NCBI RefSeq assembly: GCF_011008905.1
Contig: NZ_JAAIVI010000017.1
Coordinates: 1,341,750 to 1,405,749 of the forward strand
Direction of reading: 5' to 3'
Length of the DNA stretch: 64,000 bases
Source of the DNA: Wenzhouxiangella sp. XN201
GTDB lineage: Bacteria > Pseudomonadota > Gammaproteobacteria > Xanthomonadales > Wenzhouxiangellaceae
This document shows, piece by piece, positions 46,510-60,800 of this stretch. Under the pieces are notes generated by a model. That model had not been told where the DNA came from. It saw nothing but the letters and a program-made list of their open reading frames with translations, and made no database searches. A program made the position numbers and the translations under genes. Every line of letters begins with the position of its first letter. Within the stretch, counting starts at the first letter, position 1.

Positions 46510-47493
46510 TCAGTCGCCGCCGGTCGCCGGCTCGAGGACCAGTTCCACGGCCCGTGCAGGCAACCCGACGTCTTCGCGCAGGACGCGATGGTCGGCCGCC
46601 GGCAGTTCTTCGAACTGCCGCTGGCGAACCCGTGCCGGCAGGAATACCGGCCCGAAGCGGACCCGTTTGAGGCGCGCCACTTGCGCGCCCACGGCCTCCC
46701 ACAGGCGCCGCACCTCGCGCTGACGGCCCTCCATCAGGGCCACCGTGTACCAGCTGTGGCCACCGGTCACTTCGCCGGCCACGACGTCGCTGAAACGCGC
46801 CGGCCCGTCGTCGAGTTCGACGCCTTCCAGCAGGCGCCGGATCTGCGCGTCGTCGACCGAGCCGCGGATCCGGCACAGGTATTCGCGATCGACCTGGCCG
46901 CTCGGATGCATCATGCGGTGAGCCAGTTCGCCGTCGGTGGTCAGGATCAGCAAGCCGGCCGTGTTGATATCGAGCCGGCCGACCGCGATCCAGCGACCGC
47001 TGTCGAGCTTTGGGAGCCGGTCGAAGACGGTCCGCCGACCTTCGGGGTCGCTGCGGGTGGTGATCTCGCCCTCGGGCTTGTGGTAGATCAGGGTGCGGTG
47101 ATCGGTCGGCTGCGTCGCGATGCGCCAGCGCCGGCCATCGAGTTCGACCAGGCTGCCTTCGCCGACGGTCGTGCCCAGTTCGGCCACCGTGCCGTCAACG
47201 CGGATCTCGCCGGCTTCGATGCGCGCTTCGAGTTTGCGCCGTGAGCCGAGCCCGGCCCGGGCCAGCACTTTCTGCAGTCGCTCGCTGGCGCTGGTTTCAG
47301 CCGGCTGAGCGCTCGTTGTCGGTTTCGGGCGCCGCTTCGGCGTCTTCTTCCGACTGCCCTTCGGACGAGCCTTCCCCGGCGATGCCTTCGCTGCCTTGCG
47401 CTGCGTCGGTCCGGTCCGGCTCGCTGCCGTCACTTTCGCGGGCTTCCTCGCCGGTCTGCGCGTGGTCTTCTTCTTTCTCGTCGGCTTGTTCAT
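46510..47493 (-). CDS. rluB: 23S rRNA pseudouridine synthase RluB
   Basis: 327 residues from ATG 47493. A Lys/Arg-rich N-terminal tail of about 65 residues, then an S4 domain (SERLQKVLARAGLGSRR) and the catalytic domain with Asp in VGRLDINTAGLLILTTDG. It makes pseudouridine at position 2605 of 23S rRNA. No start codon exists between the tail and the S4 domain except a GTG inside the tail, so the coding region must overlap scpB by at least about 120 bp, up to 197 bp. Expected scpA-scpB-rluB order. Confidence 0.9.
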   Translation of the reverse strand: MNKPTRKKKTTRRPARKPAKVTAASRTGPTQRKAAKASPGKARPKGSRKKTPKRRPKPTTSAQPAETSASERLQKVLARAGLGSRRKLEARIEAGEIRVDGTVAELGTTVGEGSLVELDGRRWRIATQPTDHRTLIYHKPEGEITTRSDPEGRRTVFDRLPKLDSGRWIAVGRLDINTAGLLILTTDGELAHRMMHPSGQVDREYLCRIRGSVDDAQIRRLLEGVELDDGPARFSDVVAGEVTGGHSWYTVALMEGRQREVRRLWEAVGAQVARLKRVRFGPVFLPARVRQRQFEELPAADHRVLREDVGLPARAVELVLEPATGGD

Positions 47494-48094
47494 GATCGTC
47501 ATCCTCCGCGCTGGACGAGACCGGTCCGGAATCCGGGGCCTGCAGTTCCAGTTCAGGTTCGAGCGTGTCGATGTCCTTGATCTCGGCCAGGGTCGGCAAT
47601 TCGTCCAGCGACTTGAGATCGAAGTAATCGAGAAAGGTGCGGGTCGTGCCCAGCAGTTCCGGACGACCGGGCACATCGCGATGGCCGACCACCTTGATCC
47701 AATCGCGCTCCTGCATGGTGCGCAGGATGTTGGAACTGACCGAGACGCCGCGGATTTGCTCGATCTCACCGCGCGTAATCGGCTGGCGGTAGGCGATGAT
47801 GGCCAGGGTCTCGAGCAGTGCGCGCGAGTAGCGGGGCGGCTTTTCCGCCCATAGCTGGGAAATGACGGGCATCAGGTCGCTGCGGATCTGCAGCCGGTAA
47901 CCGCTCCCGACTTCCTTCAGTTCCACGGCACGTTCTTCCAGTTCGGCGTCGAGCGCGGCGAGTGCTTCGCGTAGCTTGCCGTGGCCGGGCTGTTCCTCGG
48001 CCGGGAACAGGCCGTTGAGCTGGTTGAGGCTCAGCGGATTGCCGGCGGCCAGCAAGGCGCCTTCGACGATACGTTTGAGAGTGTTGATTTCCAT
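47297..48094 (-). CDS. scpB: Segregation and condensation protein B
   Basis: 265 residues. Two winged-helix domains typical of ScpB: LKRIVEGALLAAGNPLSLNQL and ALLETLAIIAYRQPITRGEIEQIRGV, followed by WIKVVGHRDVPGRPELLGTT. A tail of about 85 residues is very acidic (EKEEDHAQTGEEARES) and overlaps the basic start of rluB in another frame. ScpB binds ScpA and the SMC head in the condensin complex. Start ATG 48094 lies 16 nt after scpA. Confidence 0.94.
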   Translation of the reverse strand: MEINTLKRIVEGALLAAGNPLSLNQLNGLFPAEEQPGHGKLREALAALDAELEERAVELKEVGSGYRLQIRSDLMPVISQLWAEKPPRYSRALLETLAIIAYRQPITRGEIEQIRGVSVSSNILRTMQERDWIKVVGHRDVPGRPELLGTTRTFLDYFDLKSLDELPTLAEIKDIDTLEPELELQAPDSGPVSSSAEDDDHEQADEKEEDHAQTGEEARESDGSEPDRTDAAQGSEGIAGEGSSEGQSEEDAEAAPETDNERSAG

Positions 48095-48110
48095 TGCGTT
48101 ATCTTCGCGC

Positions 48111-48923
48111 TCAGGCCTGGGACGGGGCACGGACGTAGATGTTGCCGAACAATTCCTGCTGGACCAGGTCGATGAGGTGCTCGCGCAGCAATTCGAGCAT
48201 GGCCAGGAAGGTCACGACGGCCCCCATGCGGCCTTCCTCGAGGTCGAAACAGCGGTCGAACTCCACGTACTGGTCGCTGGAGACCAGGCTGATGATACGG
48301 GACATGCGTTCGCGTACCGAAAGCGGTTCGGCCTGGATGTGGTGCTGGGCGAACATTTCGGCGCGGGCCATCACGTCCTTCAGCGCCAGCAGCACTTCGC
48401 GCAGGTCGACTTCGGGTGGAACGCGCACCTGGCCATGATCCTCGACCTCGGCCGCGGCCACCGCCACATCGCGTTCCAGCCTGGGCAGGCCGTCGAGATC
48501 CTCGGCCGCCTGCTTGAAGCGTTCGTATTCCTGCAGTCGCCGTATCAGCTCAGCGCGCGGGTCTGCTTCCTCGTCCTCCTCGACGTGGGGACGTGGCAGC
48601 AACATGCGCGACTTGATTTCGGCCAGGATGGCGGCCATCACCAGGTATTCGGCGGCGAGTTCGAGGCGCAGTTCGGTCATCAATTCGATGTAGCCGGTGT
48701 ACTGACGCGTCACCTCTGCGATGGGGATGTCGAGAATGTCGAGATTCTGCCGTCGGATCAGGTACAGCAGCAGGTCGAGCGGTCCCTCGAAAGCCTCCAG
48801 AAACACTTCCAGCGCGTCGGGTGGAATGTAGAGATCGTCGGGCAGCTGCAGCAGGGGCGAGCCCTGCACGATGGCAAAAGGCATTTCCTCCTGGTGGGCC
48901 CGGTTATCGGGGGCGTCGCTCAT
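48111..48923 (-). CDS. scpA: Segregation and condensation protein A (kleisin)
   Basis: 270 residues. Kleisin N-terminal motif FEGPLDLLLYLIRRQNLDILDIPIAEVT and C-terminal winged helix (TFLAMLELLREHLIDLVQQELFGNI). It bridges the two SMC heads with ScpB; smc itself is at 51010-54495. Start ATG 48923 (MSDAPDNRAHQ) rather than the long in-frame upstream extension, which is antisense to the YciI gene. Confidence 0.95.
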   Translation of the reverse strand: MSDAPDNRAHQEEMPFAIVQGSPLLQLPDDLYIPPDALEVFLEAFEGPLDLLLYLIRRQNLDILDIPIAEVTRQYTGYIELMTELRLELAAEYLVMAAILAEIKSRMLLPRPHVEEDEEADPRAELIRRLQEYERFKQAAEDLDGLPRLERDVAVAAAEVEDHGQVRVPPEVDLREVLLALKDVMARAEMFAQHHIQAEPLSVRERMSRIISLVSSDQYVEFDRCFDLEEGRMGAVVTFLAMLELLREHLIDLVQQELFGNIYVRAPSQA

Positions 48924-48931
48924 GGGGTGCA

Positions 48932-48937
48932 AGTGTA
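48932..48937 (-). promoter_or_regulatory. -10-like hexamer 8 nt before scpA
   Basis: On the minus strand TACACT, 8 nt (TGCACCCC), then ATG 48923. No Shine-Dalgarno; suggests a leaderless scpA-scpB-rluB transcript. Confidence 0.4.
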
Positions 48938-49040
48938 GCGGTTTGGACGACGCGATAGGAGTCGGATGGCGGCCGGGTTTCGGCATGGCAGGGCGGGGGC
49001 CGATACAATGCCGTTTTCCACGCGATGGATGAGTGCTGCG

Positions 49041-49340
49041 ATGCTCTACATGATTCTCGGCCGCGACGCCGAGCAAAGCCTTCAGCGGCGCAGCGGCGCC
49101 CGCGACGCACATCTGGCGCGCATCCGCGCTCTGGCCGACGACGGTCGACTGGTGCTGGCCGGGCCGCTGCCGGCCATCGATGCCGAAGATCCGGGCCCGG
49201 CTGGCTTCAGCGGCTCGCTGATCGTGGCCGAGTTCGACAGCCTGATCTCGGCGCGCGACTGGGCCGATGGCGATCCGTACCTGCAGTGCGGCGCCTGGAC
49301 CGAAACCGAAGTGAAGCCCTTCAAACAGGTGCTGCCGTGA
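49041..49340 (+). CDS. YciI family protein
   Basis: 99 residues of the ferredoxin-like YCII fold: MLYMILGRDAEQSLQRRS, HLARIRALADDGRLVLAGPLP and DPYLQCGAWTETEVKPFKQVL. Family members show weak dioxygenase- or dehydrochlorinase-like folds; role unclear. Often beside a BolA gene, as here (GTGA overlap). A TACAAT -10 at 49004-49009 is a likely promoter. Confidence 0.92.
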   Translation: MLYMILGRDAEQSLQRRSGARDAHLARIRALADDGRLVLAGPLPAIDAEDPGPAGFSGSLIVAEFDSLISARDWADGDPYLQCGAWTETEVKPFKQVLP

Positions 49341-49606
49341 GCGATCGGCCCGCCATGATTCGCGAGCGCCTGGAAGCGGCGCTGGCACCGGACGAGCTCG
49401 AGATCGTCGACGAGTCGCACCTGCACCGCGGTCATCCGGGGGCAAAGGACGGGCGCGGGCATTTCCGCGTGCGCATCGTCAGCGACGTTTTCGCCGGGCT
49501 GCCGCGCCTGGCCCGGCATCGACGTGTCTATGCCGCTGTGGGTGACCTGATGACGACCGATATTCACGCGCTCAATATTGAGGCTCTTTCCAGTAATGAG
49601 ATATAA
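49337..49606 (+). CDS. BolA family protein
   Basis: 89 residues from GTG 49337 overlapping the YciI stop. BolA signature DESHLHRGHPGAKDGRGHFRVRIVSDVFAGLP is complete, with a His for Fe-S ligation. BolA proteins bind monothiol glutaredoxins through a shared Fe-S cluster and some bind DNA. Overlaps the following PPIase gene by 11 bp. Confidence 0.92.
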   Translation: MSDRPAMIRERLEAALAPDELEIVDESHLHRGHPGAKDGRGHFRVRIVSDVFAGLPRLARHRRVYAAVGDLMTTDIHALNIEALSSNEI

Positions 49607-50429
49607 ACTGCTGATGTTCATTCCTTTGTTCCTGCTGGTTGCCTGTGAGCAGCAGCCGGAAAGTGGGCGAGAGACGCGCGACGAAGTCGTACTGGTCAAG
49701 GTCGATGGCGAGCCGGTAACCCTGCCCATGCTCGAACGGGTGATGGAAGCTCGCGGCGTCAGTGAGGATGAGCATGAGCGCATGCGCGCACTGCTCGATG
49801 AACTGGTACGGATGCAGGCGGTGGCCAATGCCGCCGAGGCCGAGGGTCTGGAAACCGATCCCGAGGTGCGCGCCGATTTACGCCTGGCCCGATTGCAGAC
49901 CTTCTATCGACACTACATCAACCGGGCGCAACAGGCCGAACCGGTGACCGAAGAGGACATCGAGGCGGTCTACGAAGCCCAGCTGGAGCGTTCGGGCGAT
50001 ACCCAGTACCGCATTGCCGCCATTCGCTATGCCGATCCGGCCCGGGGACGCGCCGCGCTGTCGCAGTTGGCGGCGGGCGAGACCGACTTTGCACGCTTGC
50101 AGCGCCAAGCCGAACAGCGTGGCCTGGCGGTGGACGAACCCGGCTGGATCGATCGCAGCCAGGTGCCCGGCGAGTTCGCCCACGCAATGGCAGACACCGA
50201 CGTAGACGGGGTCGTGCCGATGCTGTTGGAATCCGGTCAGGGCTGGCACCTGGTCCGGGTGCTCGAGACCCGGCCCCTGGAGGCGCCGGGCCTGGACGAA
50301 GTGCGCGAAGGTATTGCCCGATCGCTGCTACAGGACCAGCGTCAGCGGCTGATCGAATCGCTCTACGATCAGGCCGAAATTACACCCATGCTGCCGCTCG
50401 AGGAGGCCGACCCGGAGCCGGAGGAGTAG
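49596..50429 (+). CDS. Parvulin-type peptidyl-prolyl isomerase lipoprotein (PpiC/SurA-like)
   Basis: 277 residues from ATG 49596. Lipobox LLVACEQQ, SurA-like helical N-domain (VDGEPVTLPMLERVMEARG) and a PpiC-type rotamase domain (TQYRIAAIRYAD, WIDRSQVPGEFAHAM, GWHLVRVLETRP). It probably assists folding of envelope proteins. Resembles EpsD-type isomerases. Starts inside the BolA gene. Confidence 0.85.
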   Translation: MRYKLLMFIPLFLLVACEQQPESGRETRDEVVLVKVDGEPVTLPMLERVMEARGVSEDEHERMRALLDELVRMQAVANAAEAEGLETDPEVRADLRLARLQTFYRHYINRAQQAEPVTEEDIEAVYEAQLERSGDTQYRIAAIRYADPARGRAALSQLAAGETDFARLQRQAEQRGLAVDEPGWIDRSQVPGEFAHAMADTDVDGVVPMLLESGQGWHLVRVLETRPLEAPGLDEVREGIARSLLQDQRQRLIESLYDQAEITPMLPLEEADPEPEE

Positions 50430-50458
50430 TCTGCGTGTTTAGTCACGGAGTTTATTGA

Positions 50459-50543
50459 AACCGCAGATTTCGCAGATTGACGCAGATTTGGAAAAGACCA
50501 TTTTTCTGTTGGAAATCTGCGCGAATCTGCGTAATCTGCGGTT
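50459..50543. repeat. Intergenic hairpin of CGCAGATT units
   Basis: Left arm AACCGCAGATT (50459-50469) pairs exactly with AATCTGCGGTT (50533-50543). Inside, CGCAGATT is repeated three times on the left and its complement three times on the right. No gene in this 125-bp gap. A different repeat family from the CACGGAA one; could terminate both convergent genes. Confidence 0.85.
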
Positions 50544-50554
50544 CCCCAAGACCG

Positions 50555-50944
50555 TCAGGGTAGATTCACTCCCTGCGGCGCCACCCAGCCTTCGGCGCGG
50601 TGCTCGGCCACGACCGTGGTGTAGATGCCGCCGCGGACATTGAATTCTGCGCTCAGGCGCATGAAGCGCGGCTGGACGGCGTCAACCAGGTCGGCGAGAA
50701 TGCGGTTGGTGACATCCTCGTGAAAGGCACCCTCGTCGCGAAAGCTCCAGATGTAGCCCTTGAGCGCCTTGAGTTCGACGCAGCTGGTGTCCGGAACGTA
50801 CTCGATCAAGAGCTCGGCAAAGTCCGGCTGGCCGGTCTTGGGACACAGGCAGGTGAACTCGGGAATGCGAATACGAATGGTATAATCCCGCGCCGGCTGC
50901 GGGTTGGAAAAGGTTTCCAGATTCTTGCTGGGTTCAATGGCCAT
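50555..50944 (-). CDS. queF: NADPH-dependent 7-cyano-7-deazaguanine reductase
   Basis: 129 residues, the short (YkvM) form. Catalytic Cys34 and Asp41 in [20 protein letters not shown], substrate-binding Glu in [23 protein letters not shown]. It reduces preQ0 to preQ1 for queuosine. It belongs to the same pathway as FolE2 (34349-35323). Divergent from smc. Confidence 0.97.
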   Translation of the reverse strand: MAIEPSKNLETFSNPQPARDYTIRIRIPEFTCLCPKTGQPDFAELLIEYVPDTSCVELKALKGYIWSFRDEGAFHEDVTNRILADLVDAVQPRFMRLSAEFNVRGGIYTTVVAEHRAEGWVAPQGVNLP

Positions 50945-51009
50945 TTCGGTCGGCTTCCTGGCGTCGATTGCGCGTACATTACAACAACTCGAAACGATAC
51001 TCTGTCCTG

Positions 51010-54495
<3,486 letters not shown>

Positions 54496-54574
54496 TCACC
54501 CGGTTCGGGAGGCGGCGTGCACGCATGCCGTTCGGTTACACTCTGTGCAACCGCAAACTGCAAGGTCTGACGAC

Positions 54575-57318
<2,744 letters not shown>

Positions 57319-57320
57319 AA

Positions 57321-57334
57321 TTGTTTCAGGTCAA
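57321..57334. promoter_or_regulatory. Imperfect FNR/Anr-like site upstream of the universal stress gene
   Basis: TTGTTTCAGGTCAA differs from TTGAT-N4-GTCAA at the A4 position. A TAGAGT -10-like element (57356-57361) sits about 30 bp from its centre, which would put the site near -41 of the transcript, the geometry of a class II FNR promoter. Several universal stress genes are Anr-controlled in other Gammaproteobacteria. Confidence 0.35.
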
Positions 57335-57418
57335 TAAGCGGCAGCGAGAGATTGCTAGAGTATGTGATATCGGGTGTTTTAACCCGCAAGCTGATGCATG
57401 ATTCGAGGAGATGGAGCG

Positions 57419-57859
57419 ATGACTGATCCGATCAAGGAAATCCTGGTGCCGGTCGACGGTTCGGAGAACGCCAACCGGGCCGTGCGGTTCGCCGCTACCA
57501 TGGCCGAGCGCCTGGATGTACCGATGCGCCTGTTCTATGTGTTTCCTGCGGCTTCGGTCGAGATCATCGGCATGGCCGGCATGTCACGCGACGATATCGA
57601 TCAGGCTGCCCAGACCGCGGCGCAGCGTGCCTTCGATGCCACCCGGGAGGCACTTGGTGATGCCGCTCCCAAGGCACTCGACGAAGACACCTCGATCGGC
57701 GATCCGGCGGAGGAGATCGTACGCTTCACCGAGGATGATCCCGGCGTGATGGTCATCATGGGTCGCCGCGGCCTGTCGCGCATGAAGTCTCTGGTGCTGG
57801 GCAGTGTCAGCGACAAGGTCAGCCGCCACGCCAAGAGTCCCGTCACGATCATTACCTAA
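57419..57859 (+). CDS. Universal stress protein (UspA family)
   Basis: 146 residues from ATG 57419 (GAGGAG upstream). N-terminal ILVPVDGSENANRAVRFA and C-terminal ATP-binding motif GRRGLSRMKSLVLGSVSDKV, which fits G-x2-G-x9-G(S/T). Single Usp domain, soluble, ATP-binding type. Often induced by oxygen limitation or stationary phase. Its stop codon overlaps the convergent dnaE2 stop by 4 bp. Confidence 0.94.
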   Translation: MTDPIKEILVPVDGSENANRAVRFAATMAERLDVPMRLFYVFPAASVEIIGMAGMSRDDIDQAAQTAAQRAFDATREALGDAAPKALDEDTSIGDPAEEIVRFTEDDPGVMVIMGRRGLSRMKSLVLGSVSDKVSRHAKSPVTIIT

Positions 57860-60800
57860 CAAAAATCCCGCGAGCGACTGTCGAGTTCGGCCAGCCAGTC
57901 ATCGAGGCAGTCGATACGTTCCGCCACCAGGTGGCACACGCCCTCGACGTTCTGCAGCTTGCCGTGCACGCGCAGGATGCGGCCACCGAGCACCTCGCGG
58001 CGATAGCGTTCGAGCAGCTTCGGCCAGACCACCACGTTGATGATCCCGGTCTCGTCCTCCAGCGACAGGAAGACCACACCCGAGGCCGTGCCCGGGCGCT
58101 GGCGGTGCGTGACCAGGCCGGCCGCCGACAGGCGGCGTCCGTCGGCCTGTTGCGGTAATTCATTGGCCCGAAGGGTCTGCCGTCCCAGCCGGCGGCGCAG
58201 CAGTTTCAGCGGATGCCGTTCCAGGCTGAGCCCCAGGCTGGCATAGTCATCGATCAACTCGCTGCGGGCATCGGGCAGGGTGAGTTGCACCGGTTTGTCG
58301 TGGATTTCGGTACCGGCCAGCAGATCCCCCTGGCGTCGCGCCCCCAGCGCGGCCCAGCGGGCACGGTGCCGGTGCCCGGCCAGCCCCTTGAGCGCGCCGG
58401 CATCGGCGAGTTTTCGCAAAGCGGCCCGGTCCAGCCCGGCCCGCTCGGTCAGCTCGTCGACATCGCGGAAGGGAGATTCCGATCGCGCATGCGCGATCCG
58501 TTCGGCGACGTCTTCGCGAAATCCCTTGATCATGCGAAAACCCAACCGGACCGCCGGTTGGGTTGTTTGCTGGTTTGCTGGTTTGCTGGTTGGCTGGTTT
58601 TGGTCATTCGAACATTCGAATTTCGAATTTGTTTGTGATTTGGTATTTGGTGCTTGGTGCTTTCCTGTAAGGGTGCAATCCCAGTCGCTATAGCGCACAT
58701 CCACCGGCAACACCCGCACGCCATGGCGTTTCACGTCGTTGATGATCTGCGCCGGCGCATAGAAGCCCATCGGCTGGCTGTTGAGCAATGCGCAGGCAAA
58801 GGCGGCCGGGTGGTGGCATTTGAGCCAGGACGAGACGTAGGTCAGCAGGGCGAAGCTGGCCGCATGCGATTCGGGAAAGCCGTATTCACCGAAACCACAG
58901 ATCTGCCGGTAGATGCGTTCGGCGAATTCGTCGGAGTAGCCGCGTTCGCCCATGCCCTCGAGCAGCCGTTCGCGAAATGGCTCCAGCCCGCCGCGCCGAC
59001 GCCAGGCCGCCATCGCCCGGCGGAGCTGGTCGGCTTCGCCGGCGCTGAAGCCGGCCGCGACCATGGCGATCTGCATCACCTGTTCCTGGAAGATCGGCAC
59101 GCCCAGGGTGCGTTCAAGCACGGTTTTCAGTTCCGGGCTGGGGTAGGCCACGGCATCAGGGTTCCGCCGACGTTCGAGATAAGGGTGGACCATATCGCCC
59201 TGGATCGGACCGGGCCGCACGATCGCCACCTCGATGACCAGGTCGTAGAAACAGCGCGGCTTGAGTCGCGGCAGCATCGCCATCTGCGCCCGCGACTCGA
59301 CCTGGAAGACCCCCACCGCATCGCCGCGGCAGAGCATGTCGTAGGTTTGGGCGTCTTCACGGGGAATGGCTGCCAGCGTCAGCTTGCGCGGCTTCGTTGG
59401 TTCCTCGGGTGGTTCTTTCGTTCGCTGGTTGGCTGGTTCGCTGGTTGGCTGGTTTTGAACATTCGAATTTCGGTCATTCGAATTTGTTTGTAATTTGGTG
59501 CTTGGAATTTGGTGCTTGCTGTTCACCAGCTCCATTGCTTTCCGGATCACCGTCAACATCCCCAGCGCCAGGCAGTCGACCTTGAGCAGGCCGAGCGTTT
59601 CGAGGTCGTCCTTGTCCCACTGGATGATGGTGCGATCGGCCATGGCGGCGTTTTCCACCGGCACCAGTTCGTACAGCGGTGTATCCGATATGACCATGCC
59701 GCCGACATGCTGGGAGAGATGGCGCGGAAAGCCGATCAGGCGGTCGGTCAGTTCGAGCAAGTGTTTCGTCAGCGCCGCGTCCGGATCGAGGCCGTTTTCA
59801 CGCAGCCGCTCGGGCCAGACTTCGGGTTGGTCCCACCAGGCCAGCGAGGCGGTCAGGCGGTTGATGCGTTCGGGCTCGAAGCCCAGCGCGCGGCCGACAT
59901 CCTGCATGGCGCTGCGCGGGCGGTAGCAGATTACCGTCGCGGCCAGGGCGGCGCGTTCGCGGCCGTATTTTTCGTAAACGTACTGCAGCACTTCTTCGCG
60001 TCGCTCGTGCTCGAAGTCGACGTCGATGTCCGGTGGCTCGTTGCGCTCCTTCGACAAAAAGCGCTCGAACAGCAGCTGCTGTTTCGACGGATCGACCTCG
60101 GTCACGCCCAGGCAGTAGCACACCGCCGAGTTGGCCGCCGAGCCGCGGCCCTGGCAGAGAATGCCGCGCGAGCGGGCGAAGACCACCAGGTCATGCACGG
60201 TCAGGAAGAAGGCTTCCACGCCCATGGCCTCGATCAGGGCCAGTTCGCGCGAGAGCAGGGCCTGAACCGTCTCCGGAACGGTCTTGCCGTAGCGTTTCCG
60301 GGCGCCTTCCAGGGTGAGCTGGCGCAAATGCTGGATGGGGCTGAGCGGCTGCGGCACCAGCTCGCGCGGATAGCGGTAGTTCAGTTCGTCGAGCGAGAAA
60401 GCGCAGCGTTCAGCCAGTCTCAGGGTTTCGCTCAGCCATTCGCCCGGATACAGCTTCGCCAGGACTTCGCGGCCGCGCAGATGCTGCTCGCCGCTGGCGG
60501 CCAGGGCCAGGCCGCACTCGGCCACCGGCCGCCCCATGCGCAGGGCCGTGAACACATCCAGCAGCGGCTTGTCCTCACGCACTGCCAGGCGTACGTCGCC
60601 GCAGGCCAGACGCGGGATGCCGTGACGCTCGCCCAGCCGCTCGAGTTCGCGCAACCATTCACGCTCGCCGGGGACGAGCAGGCGGCTCGCGCCCAGCCAC
60701 AGGCGATTGCCGAAACGCTGTTTGAGCCAGGCGGCAAGAGTTTCGTTGGCTGGTTCGCTGGTTGGCTGGTTCGCTCGTTCTGTCGTCCCGGAAATCGCGA

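Noticed and set aside
50455-50643. Small frame (ISQIDADLEKT) across the CGCAGATT repeat
   Set aside because: Repeat-derived and overlaps the end of queF on the other strand.
58561-60780. Possible CRISPR-like arrays in dnaE2
   Set aside because: Units are 8 bp and contiguous, with no spacers and no cas genes.
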